From: CAMLIZ01 sp966212505
GTDB taxonomy: Bacteria; Pseudomonadota; Gammaproteobacteria; Burkholderiales; Burkholderiaceae_C
DNA: 64,000 nucleotides
Direction of reading: 5' to 3'
Assembly (NCBI GenBank): GCA_966212505.1
Contig: CBIHRS010000001.1
Location: forward strand, 1-64,000
In this document: positions 43,899 through 53,439 of the stretch, one piece after another
Position numbering within the stretch: the stretch's first letter is position 1
Layout: every line of letters starts with the position of its first letter
Position numbers and translations under genes: made by a program
Notes under the pieces: model-generated
What the model saw: the letters and a program-made list of their open reading frames with translations, nothing else
Told to the model about the DNA's origin: nothing
Databases searched by the model: none

Positions 43899-45629
43899 AT
43901 GCCGCCTCTACCTCAGCGCCTAGCCCTCCTCGCCCCATATTTCACCGTCGGCCGGCTGGGGCTGGCAATCGCAGCCCTCGGGTCGCTGGTCGGCTCGGGC
44001 ACCGAGATCGCCATCGGCTGGCTGATGAAGCCGCTGGTGGACAAAGGCTTCCAAGGCAACACGATTCCATTGTGGCTGTGGCCGGTAGCCATCATCGGCT
44101 TGTTCACGCTCCGCGGCGTCACCAGCTACATCGCGGAAGGCGGCCTGGTGTGGGCCGCACAACGCGGTGTGGAAGCGATGCGCCGCGCGATGTTCAACCA
44201 CCTGTTGACGGTCCAGCCGGCGCTGTTTTCCCGCTATTCGGCCAGCAGCCTGACCAACCTGGTCGTGCACGAGGTGCAGAGCGGGGTCCAGATGCTCACC
44301 GGCACCATCCTGAACCTGCTGAAGGATTCGCTCACTGTCGTCGGCATGCTTTCCTGGCTGTTGATCGTCAACTGGCAGCTGACGCTGGTGGTTGCCCTGC
44401 TAGTGCCGTCGGTGGGCCTGGCGATGCGAATGGTGGCCCCTCGCCTGCGGCGCCTCACCAAACAGAGCCAGAAGGCATTGGACGAGATGGCCTATGTGGT
44501 CGAGGAAAACGCGATGGCCTGGCGCATCGTGCGACTGCACAACGCCAGCCCCGAAGAGCAGCGGCGCTTCGAGCGCAGCGCCATCGAGTTACGCCGGCTG
44601 GTGATGAAATCGGCCGCCGCCGGCGGGGCCGTCACGCCGTTGTCGCAGATCTTCATGGCGATCGCGCTGTCGGTGGTCATCGTGGTCGCGTTGATCCAGG
44701 CACGGAACGGCGCCATGACGGTGGGAGGCTTCGTACAGTTCGTCACTGCGGTCATGGCAGTACTACAGCCGATGAAGCGGCTGTCCGACGTGAGCTCACC
44801 GCTCACCCGCGGCCTGGCAGCGCTTGAGCGGGGGATGACCATCCTGAACGAGATGCCGACCGAAAGCGGCGGCCGCCACAAGCCCGCTGAGCCTGCGCGC
44901 GGCGATATCGAACTGCAGGCCGTGTCGCTGCGCTATCGCGACGACCATGCGCCGGCGCTCGACACGCTGACCCTGCGCGTGCATCCCGGCGAAACGGTGG
45001 CGCTGGTCGGCCCATCCGGTGCCGGCAAGAGCACGCTGGTGAACCTGCTGCCGCGCTTCCTCGAGCCCACCAGCGGCCGCATCCTGCTCGACGGCCATGA
45101 GCTGAAGGAGTGGGACATCGTCGCGCTGCGCGACCAGTTCGCACTGGTCAGCCAGGACGTGGTGCTGTTCAACGACAGCATCGCCGCCAACGTCGCGCTG
45201 GGTGCCGAGATCGACCTGCCGAGGGTGCGCGATGCACTGCGCAGCGCCAACCTGCTCGAGTTCGCCGAAGGCCTGCCGCAGGGGCTGGATTCGCCGGTGG
45301 GCCACAACGGCAGCCAGCTCTCGGGCGGCCAGCGGCAGCGGCTGGCCATCGCGCGGGCCATCTACAAGAACGCCCCGATCCTGATCCTCGACGAAGCCAC
45401 CTCGGCGCTCGACTCCGAATCGGAGCGCGCGGTGCAGCAAGCGCTCGACACGCTGATGCGCGGCCGCACCACGCTGGTGATCGCCCACCGGCTCTCGACC
45501 ATCGAGCGCGCCGACCGCATCGTCGCGATGGAAGCCGGCCGCGTCGTCGAACAGGGCACGCATGCCGAGCTGCTCGCCGGCGGCGGCCTCTATGCGCGGC
45601 TGCATGCCATCCAGTTCCGCGGCACCTGA
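43899..45629 (+). CDS. msbA: Lipid A export ABC transporter MsbA
   Basis: 576-residue half-transporter flipping lipid A-core across the inner membrane. Six membrane helices (~20-300), then an ATPase domain with Walker A GPSGAGKST (371-379), Q-loop, signature LSGGQ (474-478), Walker B ILILDEATSALDSE, and H-loop AHRLSTIERA. Length and sequence match MsbA. The ATG at 43899 is chosen; a GTG 21 bp upstream is in frame but neither start has a good ribosome binding site. A possible -10 (CATAAT, 43870-43875) supports the shorter form. Confidence 0.93.
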   Translation: MPPLPQRLALLAPYFTVGRLGLAIAALGSLVGSGTEIAIGWLMKPLVDKGFQGNTIPLWLWPVAIIGLFTLRGVTSYIAEGGLVWAAQRGVEAMRRAMFNHLLTVQPALFSRYSASSLTNLVVHEVQSGVQMLTGTILNLLKDSLTVVGMLSWLLIVNWQLTLVVALLVPSVGLAMRMVAPRLRRLTKQSQKALDEMAYVVEENAMAWRIVRLHNASPEEQRRFERSAIELRRLVMKSAAAGGAVTPLSQIFMAIALSVVIVVALIQARNGAMTVGGFVQFVTAVMAVLQPMKRLSDVSSPLTRGLAALERGMTILNEMPTESGGRHKPAEPARGDIELQAVSLRYRDDHAPALDTLTLRVHPGETVALVGPSGAGKSTLVNLLPRFLEPTSGRILLDGHELKEWDIVALRDQFALVSQDVVLFNDSIAANVALGAEIDLPRVRDALRSANLLEFAEGLPQGLDSPVGHNGSQLSGGQRQRLAIARAIYKNAPILILDEATSALDSESERAVQQALDTLMRGRTTLVIAHRLSTIERADRIVAMEAGRVVEQGTHAELLAGGGLYARLHAIQFRGT

Positions 45630-45680
45630 TCGCCACGAGCGAGCGGGCTGCCATCACGTCGTCCCACCCGGAGACTCCCG

Positions 45681-46265
45681 ATGACCCATCCGATCAGCCG
45701 CTACCCCATTCCCGACCTGAAGGACCTGCCCGACGACGTGCGCCAGCGCATGCTCGAGGTGCAGAAGAAGGCCGGCTTCATCCCCAACGTGTTCCTCGCG
45801 CTGGCGCACCGGCCCGACGAGTTCCGCGCCTTCGTGGCCTACCACGATGCGCTGCTGCTGCGCGACTCGGGCCTGAGCAAGGGCGAGAAGGAGATGATCA
45901 TCGTCGCCACCTCCGGGGCCAACCGCTGCCTCTACTGCGTGGTGGCGCACGGTGCGATCCTGCGCGTCTACGAGAAGCAGCCGCTGCTGGCCGACCAGGT
46001 GGCCACCAACTACCTCAAGGCCGACATCACGCCGCGGCAGAAGGCGATGCTCGGGTTCGCGCTCAAGGTCTGCAACGACTCGGCCAACATCACCGAGGAC
46101 GACTTCGGCGGGCTGAAGGCCCATGGTTTCTCGGACGAAGACATCTGGGACATCGGCGCGATCACCGCGCTGTTCGGGCTGTCCAACCGCTTGGCCAACA
46201 TGATCAGCATGAGGCCCAACGACGAGTTCTACCTGATGGGCCGCATACCACGCGAGAAGCGCTGA
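45681..46265 (+). CDS. Carboxymuconolactone decarboxylase/AhpD-like peroxidase-related protein
   Basis: 194-residue AhpD-like protein of the peroxidase-related subfamily. The redox CxxC is RCLYCVVAHG (Cys83, Cys86, with His90), in the AhpD pattern ExxxxxCxxCxxxH. The N-terminus (YPIPDLKDLPDDVRQRML) and the C-terminal NRLANMISMRPNDEFYLMGR are also family-typical. Such proteins are alkylhydroperoxidase-like, but substrate is not known. It has a good GGAG upstream of the ATG and is 51 bp downstream of msbA on the same strand. Confidence 0.88.
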   Translation: MTHPISRYPIPDLKDLPDDVRQRMLEVQKKAGFIPNVFLALAHRPDEFRAFVAYHDALLLRDSGLSKGEKEMIIVATSGANRCLYCVVAHGAILRVYEKQPLLADQVATNYLKADITPRQKAMLGFALKVCNDSANITEDDFGGLKAHGFSDEDIWDIGAITALFGLSNRLANMISMRPNDEFYLMGRIPREKR

Positions 46266-46378
46266 CGCGCTGTTGCACCAGAAACGCCCATGCCCCGGTC
46301 GGGCATGCCGTTTGCGCCGCTGGGCGTGCGTAGAAGTGCGCGCTATCCTGTGCCGCATCCTTCGCAGGAGAACGCCAC

Positions 46379-47368
46379 ATGGCCCAGGGTCAGGAGACGG
46401 CCGCATCGCAGATCGTCGTGCAGCGGATCGACACGCACGAGGAGCGGCAGCAGGAACTGAAGGCGGGGCTGCTGCAGACACCCGCCTGCATCGCGCCCAA
46501 GTTCTTCTACGACGCCCAGGGCTCCGCCCTCTACGGCGCCATCTGCGAGTTGCAGGAGTACTACCCGCCGCGCGCCGAAGCCGCCATCTTCGACCGGTAC
46601 CAGGCCGAGATCGCCAGCGTGCTGCCGCGGCAGGCGCAGTTCGTCGACCTGGGCTGCGGCGACGGGATGAAGGCGCGGCGCTGGATCGCCGCACTGCAGG
46701 TGCGGCGCTACATCGGCGTCGACATTGCCGAAGCCTGGCTGCGCGATACGCTGCAGCGTGGCGCCCGCGAATGCCCCGGCGTGCGCTTCGACGGCGTGGT
46801 CACCGACTTCACCCGCGGGCTGCAGCTGCATGACGTGTTGCAGCGCGATGTGCCGCGCATCTTCTTCTATCCCGGCTCGTCGATCGGCAACTTCCACCCG
46901 GCCCAGGCCACCGCGCTGCTGCGTGAGGTGTGCGAGCACCTGGGGCCGGACGACCGCCTGCTGATCGGGGTCGACACGCCCAAGGACCGCGAGCGGATCG
47001 TGGCCGCCTACGACGACGCGCTGGGCGTTACCGCGGCCTTCAACCTCAACGTGCTGCGGGTGGCGAACCGCGAACTGGGCTGCGATTTCCGCCTGCAGGA
47101 CTTCATGCACCGCGCAGTGTTCAACGAGGTCTACAGCCGCATCGAGATGCACCTGGTGGCGCGCCATGCGGCGACCGTGAACTTGGGCGGGCACGGCGAG
47201 CGCCGCTTCGCGGGCGGCGAGGCGATCGTCACCGAGCATTCGTACAAGTACCGGGCCGAGGTTTTCGCCCAACTGCTGGCCGATGCGGGCTTCGCCGACG
47301 TGCGCCACTGGACCGATGACGGTCGCGACTTCGGCGTGTTCGTCGCGGCGCCGAGGGGTGGACGATGA
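46379..47368 (+). CDS. egtD: L-histidine N-alpha-methyltransferase
   Basis: 329-residue SAM-dependent enzyme catalysing the first step of ergothioneine synthesis, trimethylation of histidine to hercynine. Motifs: KFFYDAQGSALYGAI (41-55), EYYPPRAEA (60-68), VDLGCGDGMKARRW (89-102) and FFYPGSSIGNFHPAQ. CAGGAG lies about 8 nt before the ATG. It overlaps egtB by 4 bp (ATGA), so the pair is translationally coupled. Confidence 0.93.
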   Translation: MAQGQETAASQIVVQRIDTHEERQQELKAGLLQTPACIAPKFFYDAQGSALYGAICELQEYYPPRAEAAIFDRYQAEIASVLPRQAQFVDLGCGDGMKARRWIAALQVRRYIGVDIAEAWLRDTLQRGARECPGVRFDGVVTDFTRGLQLHDVLQRDVPRIFFYPGSSIGNFHPAQATALLREVCEHLGPDDRLLIGVDTPKDRERIVAAYDDALGVTAAFNLNVLRVANRELGCDFRLQDFMHRAVFNEVYSRIEMHLVARHAATVNLGGHGERRFAGGEAIVTEHSYKYRAEVFAQLLADAGFADVRHWTDDGRDFGVFVAAPRGGR

Positions 47369-48639
47369 GCGCGCTGTTGCAGCACGCCAGCCCGCAGGCC
47401 GCGCAATGGCAGGCCCGGCTGCAAGAGGTGCGTGCCACGACCGAGCGGCTGTGCGAAGGGCTCACGCCCGAGGACTGCCAGCTGCAGTCGATGGACGATG
47501 CAAGCCCGGTCAAGTGGCACCTGGCCCACACCACGTGGTTCTTCGAGACCTTCATCCTCGAGCGTGCCTTTCCGGCCTACCGCCCCTTCGATCCGGCCTA
47601 CCGGGTGCTGTTCAACTCCTACTACGTCGGCGTGGGCGAGCGCCATCCGCGGCCGCAACGAGGCTTGCTGTCTCGGCCCTCGCTCGAGGAGGTGTGGCGC
47701 TATCGACGGCATGTGGAGGCCCGGCTCGACGACTGGCTGGCCGGCACGCCCGACACGGAGCTGCTGGGCCTGCTGGAGCTCGGCCTGCACCATGAACAGC
47801 AGCACCAGGAGCTGATCCTCACCGACCTGAAGCATCACTTCGGCTGCAACCCGATCGCCCCTGCCTACCGTGCTCGCGAGATGCCACCGCAGGGCGATGC
47901 AGCTCCGCTGCGCTTCGTGCACTTCGAGGGCGGGCTGGTCGACATCGGCCATGCCGGGCCGGGCTTTGCGTTCGACAACGAATCGCCCCGCCATGCGGTA
48001 TGGCTCGAGCCTTTCGAGCTCTCCAACCGCCTCGTGACACAGGGCGAATACCGCGCCTTCATCGCCGACGGCGGCTACGAGCGGCCCGAACTGTGGCTGT
48101 CGGAAGGCTGGGATCTGCGGCAACGCCTGCAGTGGACCGCACCGCTGTACTGGCGGCCCGACGGCTCGGGCTGGCAGCTCTTCACGCTGCAGGGCCAGCG
48201 GCCGCTGGCCCCGGCCGAGCCGGTGTGCCACCTGAGTTATTTCGAAGCCGATGCCTATGCGCGCTGGGCCGACGCGCGGCTGCCCACCGAGGCCGAATGG
48301 GAGCACGCCTGCACGCTCACCGGCGCGCGGGCACTGGCCGATGCCGGCGCGCTGCTCGACGACGAGCGATTCCATCCGGCGCCGGCGCACCCGGGCCGCG
48401 GGCTGCAGCAGTTGTTCGGCGACTGCTGGGAATGGACCGCCAGCGCCTACCTGCCCTACCCCGGCTACCGGTCGGCCGAAGGCGCGGTGGGCGAATACAA
48501 CGGCAAGTTCATGATCAACCAGATGGTGCTACGCGGCGGATCGTGCGCCACGCCGCGCTCGCACCTGCGCGCAAGCTACCGCAACTTCTTTCCGGCGCAG
48601 GCCCGCTGGCAATTCAGCGGGCTGCGCCTGGCGCGCTGA
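47365..48639 (+). CDS. egtB: Ergothioneine biosynthesis protein EgtB (iron-dependent sulfoxide synthase)
   Basis: 424-residue non-haem iron enzyme joining a thiol to hercynine with O2. Residues ~15-160 are a DinB-like domain with the facial triad His55 (WHLAHTTW), His143 and His147 (HHEQQHQE). Residues ~190-424 are a formylglycine-generating-type (FGE-sulfatase) domain: AEWEHACTLTGA, GDCWEWTASAYLPYPGY, LRGGSCATPRSHLRASYRNFF. No egtA, egtC or egtE is present nearby. Whether cysteine or gamma-glutamylcysteine is the thiol donor cannot be decided from sequence. Confidence 0.92.
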   Translation: MSALLQHASPQAAQWQARLQEVRATTERLCEGLTPEDCQLQSMDDASPVKWHLAHTTWFFETFILERAFPAYRPFDPAYRVLFNSYYVGVGERHPRPQRGLLSRPSLEEVWRYRRHVEARLDDWLAGTPDTELLGLLELGLHHEQQHQELILTDLKHHFGCNPIAPAYRAREMPPQGDAAPLRFVHFEGGLVDIGHAGPGFAFDNESPRHAVWLEPFELSNRLVTQGEYRAFIADGGYERPELWLSEGWDLRQRLQWTAPLYWRPDGSGWQLFTLQGQRPLAPAEPVCHLSYFEADAYARWADARLPTEAEWEHACTLTGARALADAGALLDDERFHPAPAHPGRGLQQLFGDCWEWTASAYLPYPGYRSAEGAVGEYNGKFMINQMVLRGGSCATPRSHLRASYRNFFPAQARWQFSGLRLAR

Positions 48640-48660
48640 GCCGGGGTGTCGTCAAGCTCG

Positions 48661-48834
48661 CTATTTGACTGATTTGAAGACCGTCACCCCCAGCACTAGT
48701 GCCAGCACGCACAGCGCCACGAACAGGAAGAACAGGAACTTCGCGATGCCCGCGGCGCCGGCCGCAACGCCGGTGAAGCCGAACAGGCCCGCGACCAAGG
48801 CGATCACGGCGAAGATCAAGGCCCATTTCAACAT
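48661..48834 (-). CDS. DUF1328 small membrane protein
   Basis: 57-residue protein with two hydrophobic helices (about 3-25 and 33-55) around an AAGAAGIAKF hinge, matching the DUF1328/YtjA family. Function is unknown; relatives are envelope-associated and often stress-related. The ATG at 48834 is preferred to one 12 nt upstream because GGAG lies 6 nt before it. It is convergent with egtB and divergent from the first glycosyltransferase of the next island. Confidence 0.85.
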   Translation of the reverse strand: MLKWALIFAVIALVAGLFGFTGVAAGAAGIAKFLFFLFVALCVLALVLGVTVFKSVK

Positions 48835-48974
48835 CGTCGTCTCCATGAGGAATGGTGAGGAGACCCATTTCAGCGCCAGAACGGCGTGCCCGCCACTGGA
48901 TGGATGCTGATACCTGCGTCGGCCTTGTCCGACGCGCGCGACCTCTATACTCGCGCGGACTTTTCAAGCCCACC

Positions 48975-49793
48975 GTGCGCTACACCATCGTCATTCCGGT
49001 CCTCGACCAGTTGAAGTACACGCAGGACTGCATCGACAGCCTGACCGCGGGCGGTGTCGCGCCCGACGATTTACTCGTGATCGACAACGGCAGCAGCGAC
49101 GAGACCCCCCAGTGGTTGCAGCTGCACCGCGAGATTCCAAGCTTACGCAACGCGGTGAACCTGGGCTGCGGCGGTGCATGGACACAGGGTGCGCTGCTGC
49201 GCGCGTCGGACTGGACAGTCCTGCTCAACAACGACGTCATCGCTTGCGATCATGCGATCGACCGCATGCTGGATGCCGCCGAATCCTTGGGGCTGGAGGT
49301 GGTCAGCCCAGCCCTCGTCGAAGGCCCGCTGGACTATGATTTCGAGGGCCATGCTCGGCACTTCTGTACTGCGATGGCAGGCATGGTTCGGCGCGGGTGG
49401 TTTCATGGCGTGTGCTTTGCGGTGCGCCGCAGCGTCTTCGAGCGCATCGGCTTTCCCGACACCGATCGCCAGCTCGGCGGCCGCGAGGACGTGGAGTTTC
49501 TCATCCGCTGCGAGCGCCACGGCATCTCTGTTGGCACGGTGGGCGATGCGCTGCTGCATCACTTCGGTTCGATCACCCAAAAAGCCATCAAGCTCGAGAC
49601 GGGCGCGAACGACCTCGGTGACCGAGACCACTTCTACCGCAAGATGGGCATGGGCTGGTGGGACCGCAAGCGATTCAAGCACGACCGCCGCCGCGCTGCC
49701 CGCCAATGGGTGGCCGAGGAGCGCGCCTCACGCGGCTTCGCCATGCACATGCTGCGGGTCGACGGCCGCTGGACTGATGCGCTCTATCTCTAG
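48975..49793 (+). CDS. GT2-family glycosyltransferase
   Basis: 272-residue GT-A enzyme: MRYTIVIPVLDQLKYTQDCID, DLLVIDNGSSDETP, the NND motif in VLLNNDVIACDH (a DxD variant), and ISVGTVGDALLHHFGS. It resembles the rhamnosyl/galactosyl-type GT2 that decorate LPS or capsule. The GTG at 48975 is used as start because upstream sequence in frame is not GT-like. Base composition is somewhat less GC-biased than flanking housekeeping genes. It overlaps the convergent GT9 gene by 4 bp. Confidence 0.85.
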   Translation: MRYTIVIPVLDQLKYTQDCIDSLTAGGVAPDDLLVIDNGSSDETPQWLQLHREIPSLRNAVNLGCGGAWTQGALLRASDWTVLLNNDVIACDHAIDRMLDAAESLGLEVVSPALVEGPLDYDFEGHARHFCTAMAGMVRRGWFHGVCFAVRRSVFERIGFPDTDRQLGGREDVEFLIRCERHGISVGTVGDALLHHFGSITQKAIKLETGANDLGDRDHFYRKMGMGWWDRKRFKHDRRRAARQWVAEERASRGFAMHMLRVDGRWTDALYL

Positions 49794-50896
49794 GCTCCAG
49801 GCGCCGGCCCGGCAGCTGGCCGCAACAGCGTACGAAGCTCGGCAATCACCCGCTCCGGCGGAAGATGCACTAGACAATGGCTGGCGCTCGCACGGTGGTC
49901 TTCGCAACCCATCCGACCACACGGCACGCATTGACGATCGGGCAGATCAGGGCCTTGAAGCATCACGATGTTGCCGACCTGCTGCCGCTGCGCGCGCGGT
50001 GCCCACGGCTGAGACGCTGAATGGCCGGAAGGCCAGGGGCCGAAGACCTGCGGCCGGGTGGGCCCGTAGACCGAGACGATCGGCACACCCACCGCGGCGG
50101 CCAGATGCGTGACCGAGGTGTCGGGGCCGAAGTAGGCGTCCGCGCCCTCGAGCAGCGTGCACACCTGCGGCAGGCTGACGCGGCCCGAGACATCCAGCAA
50201 TTGAGGCGCTTGGCCGAGCTCGCGCACCGGGGCGATCAGCGACTGGTCGTTCTCCGACGGGGCACCGGTGAGCACCACCTGGACACCGTCGGCCAGCAGC
50301 GCGGCGACCACCTCGCGGTAGTGCGCCACCGGCCACTGTTTGTAACGCCACATCGACGGCACATGGATGACCACCCGCGGATGCATCAAGTGCTGCTCGA
50401 TCTCCGCCGGCAGAGCTTGTCCCGCCGGCGGCACCAGCGACACCGCATCCGGCATCGGGCTCCATGGCTGGATCAACTGCAGCTTCTCCACCACCTGGTG
50501 AAGATTCTTCTGCAGCTCGAACCCGTGCTGCGTCATGCGCTGTTTCCAGCGTCGCCCCCGCACGCCGCCGGAGAGCAGGCCGCTGCGAAGGCGCGCCGCG
50601 AGGAAACCATAGACATGCGCCCGGTCGTTGGGCCTCGCGACGAAGGCCAGGTCATAGCGCCGCCACAGTCTCAGCGCCTGGCGGATCTGCCGGCCCCATC
50701 CTTGCGCCCGGGAGACTTCGATGCGCTGCGAGATGTCAGGGTTGCCGGCCAGCAACTGCAGGCTGCCCGCATAGCCCAGGACATCGATCTGCGCGCCTGG
50801 CCACCGCTCTCGGGCAGCCCGGATCAGCGGTGTGCACAGCAGCACGTCGCCGATCTGCGCGGGGATGACAACGAGGATTCGCTTGAACTGCGTCAT
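49790..50896 (-). CDS. Heptosyltransferase-like GT9 glycosyltransferase
   Basis: 368-residue GT-B protein of the ADP-heptose:LPS heptosyltransferase family. It begins MTQFKRILVVIPAQIGDVLLCTPLIRAARERWPGA and has the C-terminal donor-site block ADAYFGPDTSVTHLAAAVGVPIVSVYGPT. It likely extends the LPS inner core or a related glycan. An in-frame TTG 12 nt upstream is less likely than the ATG at 50896. Convergent with the GT2 gene at 48975 (4-bp overlap). Confidence 0.88.
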   Translation of the reverse strand: MTQFKRILVVIPAQIGDVLLCTPLIRAARERWPGAQIDVLGYAGSLQLLAGNPDISQRIEVSRAQGWGRQIRQALRLWRRYDLAFVARPNDRAHVYGFLAARLRSGLLSGGVRGRRWKQRMTQHGFELQKNLHQVVEKLQLIQPWSPMPDAVSLVPPAGQALPAEIEQHLMHPRVVIHVPSMWRYKQWPVAHYREVVAALLADGVQVVLTGAPSENDQSLIAPVRELGQAPQLLDVSGRVSLPQVCTLLEGADAYFGPDTSVTHLAAAVGVPIVSVYGPTRPQVFGPWPSGHSASQPWAPRAQRQQVGNIVMLQGPDLPDRQCVPCGRMGCEDHRASASHCLVHLPPERVIAELRTLLRPAAGPAPGA

Positions 50897-51045
50897 GGGC
50901 TCGATCAACGAAAGCCCCGGATTGTCCGTGAACCTGCGTTCCCGGCTGCCGGCGGAAGATCCGGCGGATGAGCGTGGGACAATGATCGCCTTTACGCCTG
51001 TACCAACCGCCTGAAGAGCGCAACAGCACTCCCGCCGGAGTCGAG

Positions 51046-52008
51046 ATGATGACCCACTGGAAGATCGGCGATGCGGAACTCGAGGAAGTTCCCTGCCCCT
51101 TGTGCAACGGCACCGACTTTTCGACGCTTGCCGTCACCGACCGGTACGACATGGACGTGGTGACGGTCGGCTGCAAGGCCTGCGGCCTGGTGATGACCAA
51201 CCCGCAGCCCACGGAAGCGTCGCTCAATGATTTCTACGAGCATCACTACCGGCGCTACTACCAGAAGACGGACGTCCCCTCGCTCGACTACATCCGCGAA
51301 TACCGCAAGGACGAACGTGCGGCATACACCGCCAGCTTCCTGCAACGCCAGGGCGCGCTGCGCCCCGGCATGCGCGTGCTCGACATCGGCGCCTCCGAAG
51401 GCTGCATCCTGAAGGCCGTTCGCGACCTCGAGCCGACGGCGCAGGCCGTCGCCGTGGAGCCCAACACGCTGTTCGGCCAGTTCGCCGTCAGCCATGCCGG
51501 CTGCTCGCTCTACCCGTCGGTCGAGGCGTTGATCGCCGGTGGCGAACGCGGCTTCGACTTGATCGTCGTCAACCACGTGTACGAACACGTGAAGCAGCCA
51601 GTAGCGTTTCTCCACCAGGTGTCGGAGCTCCTGGGACCCCAGGGCCGCATCTACATCGACGTACCCGACATCACCCAGTACGAGGGGCTGGAGTCGCTGC
51701 ACATCGCGCACCTCTACCACTTCGGCCCCACCACCTTGCGCCGCGCGGCACAACTGGGCGGCCTTGCGGTCGACGTGCTGGAGGCTCACGCACCCGTAAT
51801 GCATCCACGTTCGCTGCGCTGCGTGCTTCGCCCGGGCAGCGAGCCGGTCACATCGCCTGCGCCGACGCGCGAAGGCTGGGACCGTATCCGCGAGGCGCAG
51901 CGCCGCGCCGCTCGCTACCATCGGCGGCGCTGGCCGCTGGGCCGCCGGTTGAGCCACTGGTGGCAGCGCGGCCTGACCACGCCCGAGCTTCGCAGGAGCG
52001 CCCTGTGA
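51046..52008 (+). CDS. Class I SAM-dependent methyltransferase with N-terminal zinc-finger-like motif
   Basis: 320 residues. The N-terminus has CPLC (17-20) and CKAC (43-46), probably one zinc site, followed by a class I methyltransferase fold: RVLDIGASEGC (~109-119), VNHVYEHVKQP and YIDVPDI. This arrangement is common in methyltransferases that modify glycans or glycan-linked sugars. Its stop overlaps the start of the next gene (GTGA), so it is translationally coupled to the GT8-like gene. Confidence 0.8.
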   Translation: MMTHWKIGDAELEEVPCPLCNGTDFSTLAVTDRYDMDVVTVGCKACGLVMTNPQPTEASLNDFYEHHYRRYYQKTDVPSLDYIREYRKDERAAYTASFLQRQGALRPGMRVLDIGASEGCILKAVRDLEPTAQAVAVEPNTLFGQFAVSHAGCSLYPSVEALIAGGERGFDLIVVNHVYEHVKQPVAFLHQVSELLGPQGRIYIDVPDITQYEGLESLHIAHLYHFGPTTLRRAAQLGGLAVDVLEAHAPVMHPRSLRCVLRPGSEPVTSPAPTREGWDRIREAQRRAARYHRRRWPLGRRLSHWWQRGLTTPELRRSAL

Positions 52009-53432
52009 AAAACTTCTTCGAATGGTTTGCCGCCTCCGAGGAGCCGGCCACGCCCTGGGTGATGCTGGGCAAAGGGCCGAGCTTCGACCTGCGGCATTCG
52101 AAGGATCTGTCGGGCTTCCGGCTGATGAGCCTGAACCATGTGGTGCGGGAGATGCCGGTCGACGTTGCCCACATGATCGACATCGACGTCGTTGCCGCCT
52201 GTGCGGACGCTCTACCCACCAATGCCCGCCTGCTGGTCATGCCGTGGTTCCCGCACGTGAAGAACCAGGTCGGCGACAAGACACTGCAGGCCTACGTGTC
52301 CGAGATGCCGGTGCTGAAGCGGCTCAATGCCGAAGGCCGGCTGCTCTGGTACGACCTGCGCACGGCGAAAACGCGCCACGGTTCCCACCCTCCCGTCGAT
52401 GCCCGCGCGTTCAGTGCCGAAGCCGCGCTCGAGCTGCTCGCCCGGGCTGGTGCGAAGACGGTGCGCTCGCTCGGCGTCGACGGCGGTGCTTCGTACGGGC
52501 AATCGTTCGACGACCTGAAGAACACCACACGGTTGAACAACGGCCACGCCAGCTACGACCTGCAGTTCGAAGGCTTTGCACGGACGATCCACAAGACCGG
52601 CGTCGACTACGCCCCGATGACCATCGAGTCGCCCATCCGCGTCTACGTGGGCAGCCAGGAAGAGCAGATGCTCTCGGTGCGCGTGCTCGAGTATTCGATC
52701 CGCCGCCACACCAGCATCACCACTCAGGTCGTGCCGCTGCACCGCGCCGGCATCACGTTCCCGATGCCGCGCGACGCGAAGAACCAGCCGCGCACGCCGT
52801 TCTCGTTCCAGCGCTTCGCCATCCCGATGCTCGCCGGCTACAAGGGCCGCGCCATCTACGTCGACTCAGACATGCAGGTGTTCCGAGACCTGCGCGAGGT
52901 TTGGACCCTGCCTTTCGACGGCGCTGACCTGCTGGCGGCCAAGGCCGCCGATGCCACCGACCGCCGGCCGCAGTTCAGCGTGATGCTGCTCGACTGCGAA
53001 CGCCTGCGCTGGTCCCCCGACATGGTGGTCGACGCCCTGGACAGCGGCCGGCTGAGCTATTCACAGCTGATGTACGAGATGGCGCTCGCCAGCTCGGTAC
53101 GTGCAGCGATTCCCGCCACGTGGAACTCGCTCGAGCACTACGAGCCGGGCCGTACCGGCCTGATCCACTACACGGACATGAACAGCCAGCCCTGGGTCTA
53201 CCGGCGCAATCGCTGGGGTTACCTGTGGACACGCGAGTTGATCGCCGCCGTGAACGGAGGCTTCATCACGCTCGACGAGGTGCGCGAACACGTGGAGCGC
53301 GGCTGGGTGCGGCCGACCCTGCTCGATCAGGTGGAGCGCGGACGCGAGCGGCCCACGCCGGTGCCGGGGCTCGGCTGGTGGCGCGACCGGCATTTCGTGG
53401 CGCCGTACAAGAGCCTGCCGGTCACACGCTAG
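52005..53432 (+). CDS. Glycosyltransferase with DUF115-like N-terminal domain and GT8-like C-terminal domain
   Basis: 475 residues, starting at a GTG that overlaps the previous stop. The N-terminal ~190 residues (VMLGKGPSFDLRHSKDL, MSLNHVVREMP, HMIDIDVV) resemble the DUF115/MptE-like Rossmann region seen in some glycan-related proteins. Residues ~205-400 resemble a GT8-type GT-A fold: IRVYVGSQEEQMLSVRVLEYSIRRH, with the metal-binding D-S-D at 287-289 (YVDSDMQVF) and LLDCERLRW. A dual-function surface-glycan enzyme is plausible; neither activity is proven. Confidence 0.7.
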   Translation: MKNFFEWFAASEEPATPWVMLGKGPSFDLRHSKDLSGFRLMSLNHVVREMPVDVAHMIDIDVVAACADALPTNARLLVMPWFPHVKNQVGDKTLQAYVSEMPVLKRLNAEGRLLWYDLRTAKTRHGSHPPVDARAFSAEAALELLARAGAKTVRSLGVDGGASYGQSFDDLKNTTRLNNGHASYDLQFEGFARTIHKTGVDYAPMTIESPIRVYVGSQEEQMLSVRVLEYSIRRHTSITTQVVPLHRAGITFPMPRDAKNQPRTPFSFQRFAIPMLAGYKGRAIYVDSDMQVFRDLREVWTLPFDGADLLAAKAADATDRRPQFSVMLLDCERLRWSPDMVVDALDSGRLSYSQLMYEMALASSVRAAIPATWNSLEHYEPGRTGLIHYTDMNSQPWVYRRNRWGYLWTRELIAAVNGGFITLDEVREHVERGWVRPTLLDQVERGRERPTPVPGLGWWRDRHFVAPYKSLPVTR

Positions 53433-53439
53433 GTTCTTC

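Noticed and set aside
46289..46313. Hairpin CATGCCC/GGGCATG before egtD
   Set aside because: Only three T's follow the stem and it is close to the egtD ribosome binding site; too weak to call a terminator.
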